Source of the DNA: Bog-532 sp963828445
Lineage (GTDB): Bacteria > Actinomycetota > Actinomycetes > Streptosporangiales > Streptosporangiaceae
Assembly (NCBI GenBank): GCA_963828445.1
Contig: CAWHFP010000040.1
Coordinates: 372,001 to 436,000, forward strand
Length of the DNA stretch: 64,000 bases
Direction of reading: 5' to 3'
Shown: one piece after another, positions 50,148 to 57,696 of the stretch
Position numbering within the stretch: the stretch's first letter is position 1
Layout of the letters: each line of letters starts with the position of its first letter
Made by a program: the position numbers and the translations under genes
The notes under the pieces: model-generated
What the model was told of the DNA's origin: nothing
Seen by the model: the letters and a program-made list of their open reading frames with translations, nothing else
Database searches by the model: none

Positions 50148-50496
50148 ATGACCGTTCAGCAAGAGACCACGCAGGGCATCCTCCTTACCGAGGGTGCGGC
50201 GGCGAAGGTCGGCAACCTGCTGGCGCAGGAGGGCCGTGACGATCTCAAGCTGCGTATCGCCGTGCAGCCGGGCGGCTGCTCCGGTCTCCGTTACCAGCTC
50301 TACTTCGACGACCGTGACATCGACGGTGACATCGTGGCCGAAGTTCAGCGACGTTTCGGTGGTCACGGACAAGATGAGCGCGCCGTACCTGATGGGTGCG
50401 ACGATCGACTTCGTGGACACGATCGAGAAGCAGGGCTTCACGATCGACAACCCGAACGCGACGGGCTCCTGCGCCTGCGGCGACTCGTTCCACTGA
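50148..50496 (+). CDS. erpA: HesB/IscA-type iron-sulfur insertion protein ErpA, one frameshift
   Basis: From the ATG at 50148: GILLTEGAAAKVGNLLAQEGRDDLKLRIAVQPGGCSGLRYQLYFDD, then after one extra base near 50340 VVTDKMSAPYLMGATIDFVDTIEKQGFTIDNPNATGSCACGDSFH. The three cluster-binding cysteines (GGCSG and CACG) are present. Inserts Fe-S clusters into apoproteins and is usually essential in actinobacteria, so the shift is probably a sequence error. About 115 residues once repaired. It lies immediately before adoK, an arrangement common in the phylum. Confidence 0.9.
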
Positions 50497-50499
50497 CCG

Positions 50500-51477
50500 G
50501 TGCGTATCGCGGTCACGGGGTCGGTGGCCACCGACCACCTGATGACCTTCCCCGGTAAATTCACCGAACAGCTGATTGCGGACAAGCTCGACCGGGTCTC
50601 GCTGTCGTTCCTCGTGGACGGCCTCGAGATCCGCAAGGGCGGCGTGGCCGCGAACATCGCGTTCGGAATGGGCTGCCTTGGCCTGCAGCCCCTGCTCGTC
50701 GGCGCCGTGGGGCAGGACTTCGCGGACTACCGCTCGTGGCTGGACGCCCATGGCGTCGACACCAGCGGTGTCCTGGAGTCCAAGAAGAACCACACGGCCC
50801 GCTTCGTCTGCACCACCGACACGGACGGCAACCAGATCGCCTCGTTCTACCCAGGGGCGATGGCCGAGGCGCGCGACATCGCCATCGAAGATGTCGCCGC
50901 CCAGGCCGGGGGAGTCGACCTGGTCCTGATCGGCGCGGACGACCCCGATGCGATGTTCCGGCACACGGCCGGCTGCCTCGCGGCCGGGATCCCGTTCGCC
51001 GCCGACCCGTCCCAGCAACTGGCCCGGATGGACGGCGATCAGACCCGCAAGCTGGTCGACGGGGCCGCGTACCTGTTCTCCAACGAGTACGAGCTGGCCA
51101 TGATCGAGCAGAAGACCGGCTGGACCGCGGATGACATCGCGGGCCGGGTCCAGGTCCAGGTGACCACGCTCGGCGCCGACGGCGCCCGGATCACCCAGAC
51201 CGGCCAGGCGCCGATCACGGTGCCGTCGGTCCCCGGCGTCCAGGCCGTCGACCCGACCGGGGCCGGCGACGCCTTCCGGGCCGGTTTCCTGGCCGGTGTG
51301 GCCTGGCAGCTCCCGCTGGAGCGCAGCGCTCAGCTCGGCTCCCTGGTCGCCGTTCAGGTTCTGGAGAGCTTCGGCCCCCAGGAGTACCAGCTCACCCCCG
51401 AGGTCGTCACGTCGCGCATGGAGGCCGCCTACGGCGCCGACGCGGCCAAAGAGGTCGCACAGCACCTAGGCTCCTGA
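50500..51477 (+). CDS. adoK: Adenosine kinase (PfkB family)
   Basis: 325 residues, GTG start 4 bp after the erpA stop. RIAVTGSVATDHLMTFPGKFTEQLIADKLDRVSLSFLVDGLEIRKGGVAANIAFGMG and HTARFVCTTDTDGNQIASFYPGAMAEARDI closely follow the pattern of mycobacterial adenosine kinase, a ribokinase-like enzyme unlike eukaryotic forms. The catalytic DPTGAGDAFRAGFLAG holds the anion-hole glycines and base Asp. Phosphorylates adenosine to AMP in purine salvage. Followed by a strong hairpin at 51501-51542. Confidence 0.93.
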   Translation: MRIAVTGSVATDHLMTFPGKFTEQLIADKLDRVSLSFLVDGLEIRKGGVAANIAFGMGCLGLQPLLVGAVGQDFADYRSWLDAHGVDTSGVLESKKNHTARFVCTTDTDGNQIASFYPGAMAEARDIAIEDVAAQAGGVDLVLIGADDPDAMFRHTAGCLAAGIPFAADPSQQLARMDGDQTRKLVDGAAYLFSNEYELAMIEQKTGWTADDIAGRVQVQVTTLGADGARITQTGQAPITVPSVPGVQAVDPTGAGDAFRAGFLAGVAWQLPLERSAQLGSLVAVQVLESFGPQEYQLTPEVVTSRMEAAYGADAAKEVAQHLGS

Positions 51478-51478
51478 G

Positions 51479-51793
51479 CCTGATAACAGCAAGAAGCCAT
51501 CGGCCGCCCGCCGCGCCCCTCCAGGGTCCCGGCGGGCGGCCGTTGCGTTTCAGCGCCCGCTCGCCCCAAACCCACCCGGCGAGTCGGTCCTTCCGTCCCC
51601 GTCCCGGTCCAGGATCCCCGTCCCCCTGTCCCGTCCAGGTCCCGTCTCCTGGTCCCCGTCCAGGTCCTGTCCCGGTCCCGTGCCGTCCCGGTTCCGGTCC
51701 CGTCCCCTTCCGTCCCGGTCGGGTCCCGTCCCCTCGCCGATCTCCGTGCCTCGGGTCCCAGCCTCGCCCGCATCTGTCCTGATAACAGCAAGA
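51479..51793 (+). repeat. GTCCC-rich low-complexity tract between 16-bp direct repeats
   Basis: CCTGATAACAGCAAGA occurs at 51479-51494 and 51778-51793. Between about 51590 and 51760 the sequence is a run of degenerate GTCCC/GGTCC pentamers on one strand. No gene is supported here. Confidence 0.7.
51501..51542 (+). terminator. Terminator after adoK
   Basis: Perfect 12-bp stem CGGCCGCCCGCC / GGCGGGCGGCCG, 18-nt loop, followed by TTGCGTTT. Starts 24 bp after the adoK stop. Confidence 0.75.
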
Positions 51794-51928
51794 CCCCACC
51801 GCTGGCGTGGGGATGCAGAGGTAACTTCAGGCCCCCAGCATTCCCGGTCGGCCCGCTGGAGCTGAGCTATCCGCCTTTATCGAAGGTCGGAGCCTGGGTG
51901 CCACGGAACGTGGGACGGCCCGGTCGGC

Positions 51929-52336
51929 TCACGCGGCTCCGAGGGGGCCCGTCCAGATGCCGATCGCGTTGCCGCCGGGGTCCCGGACCACGGCGATGGT
52001 CAGGCTGCCCTCGGCGTAGGGCTCGGCCAGTACCTCGGCCCCCTGCGTCCGGGCCCGCTCCAGCGCGGCCGCCAGCTCGGTCACGTACACGTACGGCCGC
52101 ACCCCGGCCTCGCCGGCGGGGGCCAGGTCGGGCCGCCAGTGCCCGATGACGTGCCCGGTCCCGTCGCTGAAGCTGGGCTGGTCCGGGTCCCCGCGCAACT
52201 CCCAGCCGAACACCGCCTGGTAGAAGGCGGCCGATCGGGCCACGTCGGTGGCCGGGATGGCCAGATAGGACACCCCGCCCGGCCGTGCGATCGACGACTC
52301 CACGCCCGGATCGGCCGCCTGGTCCTGCTCGGTCAT
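51929..52336 (-). CDS. VOC-family protein
   Basis: 135 residues from the ATG at 52336 (GAGGAGG upstream). VSYLAIPATDVARSAAFYQAVFGWELRGDPDQPSFSDGTGHVIGHW and VYVTELAAALERARTQGAEVLAEPYAEGSLTIAVVRDPGGNAIGIW make one complete bleomycin-resistance/glyoxalase-like unit. Metal ligands are not clearly kept. Divergent from a TetR gene 82 bp away with a palindrome between them, so it is the likely target of that regulator. Confidence 0.87.
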   Translation of the reverse strand: MTEQDQAADPGVESSIARPGGVSYLAIPATDVARSAAFYQAVFGWELRGDPDQPSFSDGTGHVIGHWRPDLAPAGEAGVRPYVYVTELAAALERARTQGAEVLAEPYAEGSLTIAVVRDPGGNAIGIWTGPLGAA

Positions 52337-52396
52337 GGCTCCTCCTCGCCCACGGGCGGCCCCGCGTTCCGCCGGGCCCACGCCGCCAACATTCGA

Positions 52397-52411
52397 TATG
52401 GGAATACCATA
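52397..52411. promoter_or_regulatory. Palindromic operator between VOC and TetR genes
   Basis: TATGG-GAATA-CCATA, a perfect inverted repeat 8 bp upstream of the TetR start and 60 bp from the VOC start. Probable TetR autoregulatory site. Confidence 0.6.
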
Positions 52412-52418
52412 GCCAATT

Positions 52419-53069
52419 ATGATGGCACCGAGCCAGCGGCGGCGGCCGTACCGGTCGCCGCGGCGCGAGGAGCAGGCCCGCCGGACCCGGGCCCGGATCT
52501 GCGCCGCGGCCACCGGGCAGTTCCTGGCCGCCGGGTACGCCGGGACCACGATCAAGGCCGTGGCCGCGGCGGCCGGGGTGTCGGTGCCCACCGTGGAGGC
52601 GGCCTTCGGGACCAAGGCGCGGCTGCTCAAGGCGGCCATCGACGTGGCCACCGCGGGCGATGACGCCCCGGTGGCCATGCTCGACCGGTCCTGGGCCGCC
52701 GCGGCCGGGGCCACCCCGGACCCGGAGCGCTTCGTGGCCGGGTTCGCGGCTGTGCTCACCGCCTCCGCCGAGCGGGCCGCGGGCCTGGTCCTGGCCGCAC
52801 TGGACGCGGCGGCCCAGGACCCCGACATCGGCGGGGTGGCGGCTCAGCTGGCCGCGCAGCGCGAGGTGATGGCGGCCTGGCTGGTGGACGGCCTGCGGCA
52901 GCGGGCCGCGCTGCGCGACGGCCTGGACCGGGCCGAGGCCGTCGACACCGTGTGGCTGCTGATGGACCCGGCCGTCTTCACCCGGCTGACCCGGGCCCGC
53001 GGCTGGCCCCCGGCCCGGTTCCAGGCCTGGTTCACCGGGGCCGTGCTGCGCCTGCTCGGCCCCGGCTAG
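52419..53069 (+). CDS. TetR-family regulator
   Basis: 216 residues. Basic N-terminus, then the TetR helix-turn-helix ARICAAATGQFLAAGYAGTTIKAVAAAAGVSVPTVEAAFGTKARLLKAAIDVA. The C-terminal ligand domain is helical and alanine-rich, with DTVWLLMDPAVFTRLTRARGWPPARFQAWF near the end, typical of the subclass. Two adjacent ATG codons (52419, 52422) could both start. Divergent from a VOC gene. Confidence 0.9.
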   Translation: MMAPSQRRRPYRSPRREEQARRTRARICAAATGQFLAAGYAGTTIKAVAAAAGVSVPTVEAAFGTKARLLKAAIDVATAGDDAPVAMLDRSWAAAAGATPDPERFVAGFAAVLTASAERAAGLVLAALDAAAQDPDIGGVAAQLAAQREVMAAWLVDGLRQRAALRDGLDRAEAVDTVWLLMDPAVFTRLTRARGWPPARFQAWFTGAVLRLLGPG

Positions 53070-53089
53070 CCCCGTCCGGCCAACTCAGC

Positions 53090-55090
53090 TCAGGGCGAGG
53101 CGAACGACTGGATGTACAGGCGGGGTGAACCGACCCCGGTGGCGTCGTCGTAGCCCGCCACCGCGTGGAGCGCGGCCGCACCTTCCCCGTTGATCCCGAG
53201 GGTTCGCAGGTAGGTGATGATCGGTCCGCCCTTGGTGGCCGGGTCGGTGTAGTTCTGCCGCACCTCGGCCAGCGGTAGCGGGCCCAGCGGGTGGTCGGTC
53301 ACGTCGCGGAACGCCGCCGTGCGATAGCGCTGGTAGATGGCGGGGTTGGCGAAACCGAGGGCGTGCCCGGCGGCCTGCTGGGCGTCGGCCTCGATGCCCG
53401 CGAACACCGGTGCCGACACGCTGGTGCCGCCGGTGCGGCTGAGCGAGAAGGCAAAGGTGGTGCCGTCCGGCTGCAGGACGGTCTCGCCGACCAGCACGCC
53501 GGTGCTCGGGTCGGCCAGGGCGGACACGTCGGGCTCGACCCGCATCGGGGTGGGGCTGACCGAGCCGTTGGGCAGGCTGGTGGCCAGCTTGTCCGGGACC
53601 ACGCCCTGCTGGTAGGACGGCTGCGGGTAGACCGTGCTGACCCCGCCGCCGCCGGAGCCGTCGTAGTCGGCCGGGTAGGCGCCGGGCGGGGGCTCGGACC
53701 AGGACCGGCCGTCGGCCGACTTCTGGTCGATCAGCGTGCCCCAGGACGTCTCGAACTCGTAGTTCCTGGCTGGCCCGATGGCCAGGCTGGTGCCGCCGAC
53801 CGAGGTCACCCACGGGCTGGAAGCGGGGAAGTCGGTCTGGATCTGGTCCGACACGCCCGGGTTCTCGTCGGGCGACTCGTAGCCCGCGTCGCCCGAGGAG
53901 AAGAAGAACCCGATGCCCTCGGTCGCCCCGACCTGGAACACCTGGTTGTAGGCGCCGGCGATCGGGTCCAGGTCGGAGGGGTCGCCGAACGAGTTGCTGA
54001 CGATGCTGGCGACGTGGGCGTTGACGATGAAGGCGTCCGCGGCCAGCAGGTCGGCCTGGCTGCAACTGGCCCCGGCCACGAAGTTGACGTTGGCGTCGGG
54101 GGCCTGGCCGTGCACGGACTCCACGTCCAGGGTCTGCTCCGGGTACCAGCCGGCCGCCCCGCACTGGGCCGTCCCGGAGAAGCTGGACGGCAGGAACTGG
54201 TGGTACTGGCCGGTGGCGAACGGCTTGTCGCCGACCGTGGTCGCGAACGTGTTGGCGTCGGTGAGGATCGACGGCGACGCGTAGGCGTCCACGATGGCCA
54301 CGGTCTGGCCGGCGCCGGTCATGCCCGAGGCGGCGACCCCGTAGGCGCCGCGGATCTGGGCCGGGGTGTAGCCGCAGTTGGTCCAGGGCTGGTGGGCCTG
54401 GTAGGCCCGCGGCTCGGTGATGGCGATCTTCTGCCCGTAGAACTGCGAGCAGGGTCCGGCCGTCCAGTAGTTCGGGGGTGGCGGGGGCAGCAGGTCGGCC
54501 GGGCGCATGGTGTGGGTGGCGGTGTCCAGCCCGGTCACCGCGACCACCGCGCTGCCGACCGACGCCGGCGCGCTCGCGGCCTGCTCGGGTGCGCGGTCGG
54601 TGCGCTGGTCCGGCCCCCGGTAGTTGCGGAACGTCACGCTGAACGCCTTGGCCGCCGCGCTCACCGGCCCGGTCACCGCGACGTACCCGTCGGCCTTGGC
54701 CACGACCGAGGTGACGGTGAGGCCGGCGCCGGTCAGCCAGTCCTTGATCGCGGTCAGCTGGTCGCTGGTCGGCCCGAACCGGTCCTGGACCTGGGCCGGG
54801 CTCAGGTACTGCCCGTAGCTGGCGTTACCGGGCGTGCTGACCGCGGTGGCGTAGGCGGCCAGCCCGGCCGGGTCCTGGCCGGCCAGGTAGACCCGGGCGC
54901 TCACGGTGCCGCTGGTCACCGGCGCGGCCGACACGCGCTGGGCCGTGCTGGCCCAGTACGGGTGCGTGTTGGGGATCGACCATCGCGATGACGCCTGGCT
55001 GGGGGAGGCGGCGGCCAGCGCACCCGCGCACAGGGCCAGCAGCGCACCCGACGTGGCGATGGTCCTGATCCGCTTGGCGACCAGTGGCAT
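53090..55090 (-). CDS. Secreted S53 (sedolisin-type) serine-carboxyl peptidase
   Basis: 666 residues. Signal peptide (RIRTIATSGALLALCAGALAAASPSQA), pro-domain about residues 45-195 (VYLAGQDPAGLAAYATAVSTPGNASYGQYLSPAQVQDRFGP), then catalytic domain. Catalytic Glu and Asp lie in YPEQTLDVESVHG near residue 320, Ser in GGTSVSAPVFAG near 557; the oxyanion Asp is in NSFGDPSD. The calcium site DVTDHP and AGYDDATGVGSP are at the C-terminus. An acid-active, secreted endopeptidase of the kumamolisin/pseudomonalisin group, self-processed on export. Single gene divergent from ctaG. Confidence 0.93.
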   Translation of the reverse strand: MPLVAKRIRTIATSGALLALCAGALAAASPSQASSRWSIPNTHPYWASTAQRVSAAPVTSGTVSARVYLAGQDPAGLAAYATAVSTPGNASYGQYLSPAQVQDRFGPTSDQLTAIKDWLTGAGLTVTSVVAKADGYVAVTGPVSAAAKAFSVTFRNYRGPDQRTDRAPEQAASAPASVGSAVVAVTGLDTATHTMRPADLLPPPPPNYWTAGPCSQFYGQKIAITEPRAYQAHQPWTNCGYTPAQIRGAYGVAASGMTGAGQTVAIVDAYASPSILTDANTFATTVGDKPFATGQYHQFLPSSFSGTAQCGAAGWYPEQTLDVESVHGQAPDANVNFVAGASCSQADLLAADAFIVNAHVASIVSNSFGDPSDLDPIAGAYNQVFQVGATEGIGFFFSSGDAGYESPDENPGVSDQIQTDFPASSPWVTSVGGTSLAIGPARNYEFETSWGTLIDQKSADGRSWSEPPPGAYPADYDGSGGGGVSTVYPQPSYQQGVVPDKLATSLPNGSVSPTPMRVEPDVSALADPSTGVLVGETVLQPDGTTFAFSLSRTGGTSVSAPVFAGIEADAQQAAGHALGFANPAIYQRYRTAAFRDVTDHPLGPLPLAEVRQNYTDPATKGGPIITYLRTLGINGEGAAALHAVAGYDDATGVGSPRLYIQSFASP

Positions 55091-55335
55091 GGCGGCCCTT
55101 TCCGCAACCCGAGGGGCACGCGGCCTCGGCTACCGGCCACCCTGGTGTCCCCGCCGCCACCGCGCAAGTAGTTACCTGCGTTTTTGTCGCACTAGATGTG
55201 CTTCCGTAACCTTGGCACAGATCCATGGCTTACGGGGCTGGACAACGCGACGTATCCGGGCCGGATTTCAATTTCCCGGGCCGGGCTGACCGGGCCGGTG
55301 TGAGTGGCCCCGGACGCGGCGATAGCGTGGCTGGC

Positions 55336-56499
55336 ATGGCTCATGTGCTGGCCGGCGGCTATCACGGCCCGCCGCCCCTGACCGTGGCCCGCGGCTTCAC
55401 CCAGTGGACGCTGGACCCGTGGATGCTGGCCCTGGTCCTGCTGCTCGGGGCCGCCTACCTGACCGGTGTCCTCCGCGGCCGGGGCCGCGGGCCGGGAGCG
55501 GCGGCCCCGCCGTGGCCGTGGACCCGGGTGGCCAACTTCGGGCTGGGGCTGGCCATCGTGGTCATCGCGACCATGGGCTCGTTCGGCGCCTACTCGGGTG
55601 TGCTGTTCTTCATGCGGTCGTTCCAGACCATCCTGCTGCTCATGCTGGCTCCGCTGTTCCTGACCCTGGGCCGGCCGCTGACCCTGTTCATCGAGGTGTT
55701 CCCGCGAGCCGGGCAGCGGCTCGAGCGGGCCGTCCGCAGCAAGGCCGCCCGGGTGCTGACGTTCCCGGCCATCACCACGCTGGCCCTGATCGCGGTGCCG
55801 TTCGTCATGTACTTCACCGGCTGGTACACGGCCGTGTTCCACAGCGTGACCGTGCGCGAGGTGACGTTCCTGGCCTTGATGCTCCCGGGCTACGTGTTCT
55901 TCTGGACGCTGCTGCGGGTCGATCCGGTGCCGAAGATCTACTCCTACGGCGTCTCGCTGTGGATCACCGCGTTCGAGGTGGTGGGCGACGCCTTCCTGGG
56001 CCTGGCCGTGATCGCCGACACCGGCCTCATCGGATCGGCCTACTACCACGCGCTGGCCCGCCCCTGGGGCCTGAGCCTGCGGACCGACCAGATCGTCGGG
56101 GGCGGCACGCTGTGGATCTTCGGCGACCTGGTCGGCCTGCCGTTCCTGGTCGCTCAGCTCATCCAGTTCATCCGCGAGGATGAGGCCGAAGCGGTCGAGA
56201 TCGACGCCGAACTGGACGCCCGCGAAGCCGCCCGCGACGCGGCCCGGGCCGCCCGCAAAGCCGCCGCCATCGCCGCCGAAGGCCGCCGCCCCGGCCAGGA
56301 TGCCGCGCCCGCCGACCCGTCACCAAGCACACCACCAGGCGTACCACCAGACACAGAAAACACTGGGGTCGCATCAGACCCGGTTCCCCCGGAGACCTCT
56401 GGCGCCACGGCGGATGGAGCTGACCCGGAGCCGGACGATCCGGAACGGCCCTGGTGGGAGTCTGATCCGCGCTTCCAGGAGCGCTTCCGGCAGGTCTGA
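55336..56499 (+). CDS. CtaG-type cytochrome c oxidase assembly membrane protein
   Basis: 387 residues from the ATG at 55336 (an upstream in-frame extension has no site). Seven or so membrane helices: DPWMLALVLLLGAAYLTG, WTRVANFGLGLAIVVIATM, FFMRSFQTILLLMLAPLFLTLG, FPAITTLALIAVPFVMYFTGWY, and so on; LRTDQIVGGGTLWIFGDLVGLPFL is characteristic of the caa3-type CtaG (PF09678) family. The last 110 residues form a cytosolic acidic tail with Ala-rich helix and WWESDPRFQERFRQV. Helps insert copper into oxidase. Confidence 0.85.
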   Translation: MAHVLAGGYHGPPPLTVARGFTQWTLDPWMLALVLLLGAAYLTGVLRGRGRGPGAAAPPWPWTRVANFGLGLAIVVIATMGSFGAYSGVLFFMRSFQTILLLMLAPLFLTLGRPLTLFIEVFPRAGQRLERAVRSKAARVLTFPAITTLALIAVPFVMYFTGWYTAVFHSVTVREVTFLALMLPGYVFFWTLLRVDPVPKIYSYGVSLWITAFEVVGDAFLGLAVIADTGLIGSAYYHALARPWGLSLRTDQIVGGGTLWIFGDLVGLPFLVAQLIQFIREDEAEAVEIDAELDAREAARDAARAARKAAAIAAEGRRPGQDAAPADPSPSTPPGVPPDTENTGVASDPVPPETSGATADGADPEPDDPERPWWESDPRFQERFRQV

Positions 56500-56570
56500 C
56501 CATTCCCCGTGTCGCGAAATGAGGCGCACGGGGGTGTTTCGCACGGGCCGGCACGTGGCAAATTGGATGC

Positions 56571-56933
56571 GTGGCACAGATCAACGCCGCGGACGACGCC
56601 CTGGTGGGTGACTGGCTTTCCCTGCCAGATGTCGCCGCTCATCTCAGCATTCCGCGTGGCCGCGTCAAGCAACTGCTTCGCGACCGCAAACTGCTCGCCG
56701 TGAGCCGCCCGGACGGCACCGTCAGCGTGCCGGCCGCGTTCCTGGACGGCGGGCAGATCGTGAAAGGCCTGCACGGCACGCTGACGCTGCTGCTGGACTG
56801 CGGCTTCGGCGACGCCGAAGCGCTGCGCTGGCTGTTCACCGAGGATGACACGCTGCCCGGCACCCCGATCCAGGCGATCTGCCGGCACCGCAACACCGAG
56901 GTCAACCGCCGAGCGCAAGCCCTCGCGATCTAG
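56571..56933 (+). CDS. Rv2175c-family DNA-binding protein
   Basis: 120 residues, GTG start. WLSLPDVAAHLSIPRGRVKQLLRDRKLLAVSRPDGTVSVPAAFLDGGQIVKGLHGTLTLLLDCGFGDAEALRWLFTEDDTLPGTPIQAI is the Rv2175c pattern: winged helix followed by a small C-terminal domain. In mycobacteria the homologue binds DNA and is a PknL substrate; the N-terminal threonine target there is not obvious here (MAQINAADDALVG). Single gene 71 bp after ctaG, convergent with the next gene by 4 bp overlap. Confidence 0.9.
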   Translation: MAQINAADDALVGDWLSLPDVAAHLSIPRGRVKQLLRDRKLLAVSRPDGTVSVPAAFLDGGQIVKGLHGTLTLLLDCGFGDAEALRWLFTEDDTLPGTPIQAICRHRNTEVNRRAQALAI

Positions 56934-57553
56934 CCCTTCAGGTACACCAGGCAGGTCAGGCCGCCGACCACGGCCGCCGTGACCACGCTGAGGACGATGG
57001 GGGCGGGTTCGCGGACCCGCCAGGCGTCGAGCGCGATGAGCAGGGCGATGGCCACCCCGAGCTGGATGGTCCAGTAGAGGGATGACGTGCTGCCCGCGAT
57101 CGCGGTGAGCCCGTACACGCTCTCGCCGCCCAGCAGGCCCGCCGCCGCCCCGGTACCGAGCGCGGCCGTGATCGGAGAGCCGCGGCGGGCCCAGGACGCG
57201 GCCAGGCCCAGCAGCGGGCCGATGATGACCGCGGCCAGCATCCAGAACCGGATGCTGGCCGGGGACTCGGGCACGTGCCGGCTGATGGCGGTCAGGTAGT
57301 AGCCGCCGACCAGCCCGGCCAGTCCCAGCAGGCCCCACAGGATCGCGCGGCCGGTGCTGGTGGCGAACAACGCCAGCACGAAGGCCACCGCGGCCCAGGA
57401 GGCGCCCGAGTTGGCCAGCGAGGCACTCGACTGGGGCAGCCACGCCTGGCCGAGGTCGGTCAGCGCACCCAGCCCGAGGGCGATCACGATCACCAGCAGG
57501 GTGCCGGCCGCCTGCACCCGGTCCACCGCCGAACGGGCTGTCATCTGGGTCAT
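56930..57553 (-). CDS. DUF6518-like integral membrane protein
   Basis: 207 residues from the ATG at 57553 (CAGGAG upstream). Six to seven membrane helices: AAGTLLVIVIALGLGALTDLG, WAAVAFVLALFATSTG, AILWGLLGLAGLVGGYYL, SIRFWMLAAVIIGPLLGLAASWA, LGTGAAAGLLGGESVYGL, WTIQLGVAIALLIALDAW and IVLSVVTAAVVGGLTCLVYL. RRGSPITAALGTGAAAGLLGGE is the family's central loop. Function unknown. Divergent from priA; its 3' end overlaps that of the Rv2175c-like gene by 4 bp. A 9-bp stem with GAA loop (57577-57597) sits in the intergenic region. Confidence 0.75.
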   Translation of the reverse strand: MTQMTARSAVDRVQAAGTLLVIVIALGLGALTDLGQAWLPQSSASLANSGASWAAVAFVLALFATSTGRAILWGLLGLAGLVGGYYLTAISRHVPESPASIRFWMLAAVIIGPLLGLAASWARRGSPITAALGTGAAAGLLGGESVYGLTAIAGSTSSLYWTIQLGVAIALLIALDAWRVREPAPIVLSVVTAAVVGGLTCLVYLKG

Positions 57554-57696
57554 GATGCTCCTGGGGCCCCTTGGGCTACGCGGGCGAAGCCCGCGTACGG
57601 GGTGTGGGGGCATCCGCCCCGGGGCTAACACTGGGGGCCTCAGCCTATGGCGTCCAACGCTCGGGTAACCCCCCTTCATCTGGTATCAACGGGATC

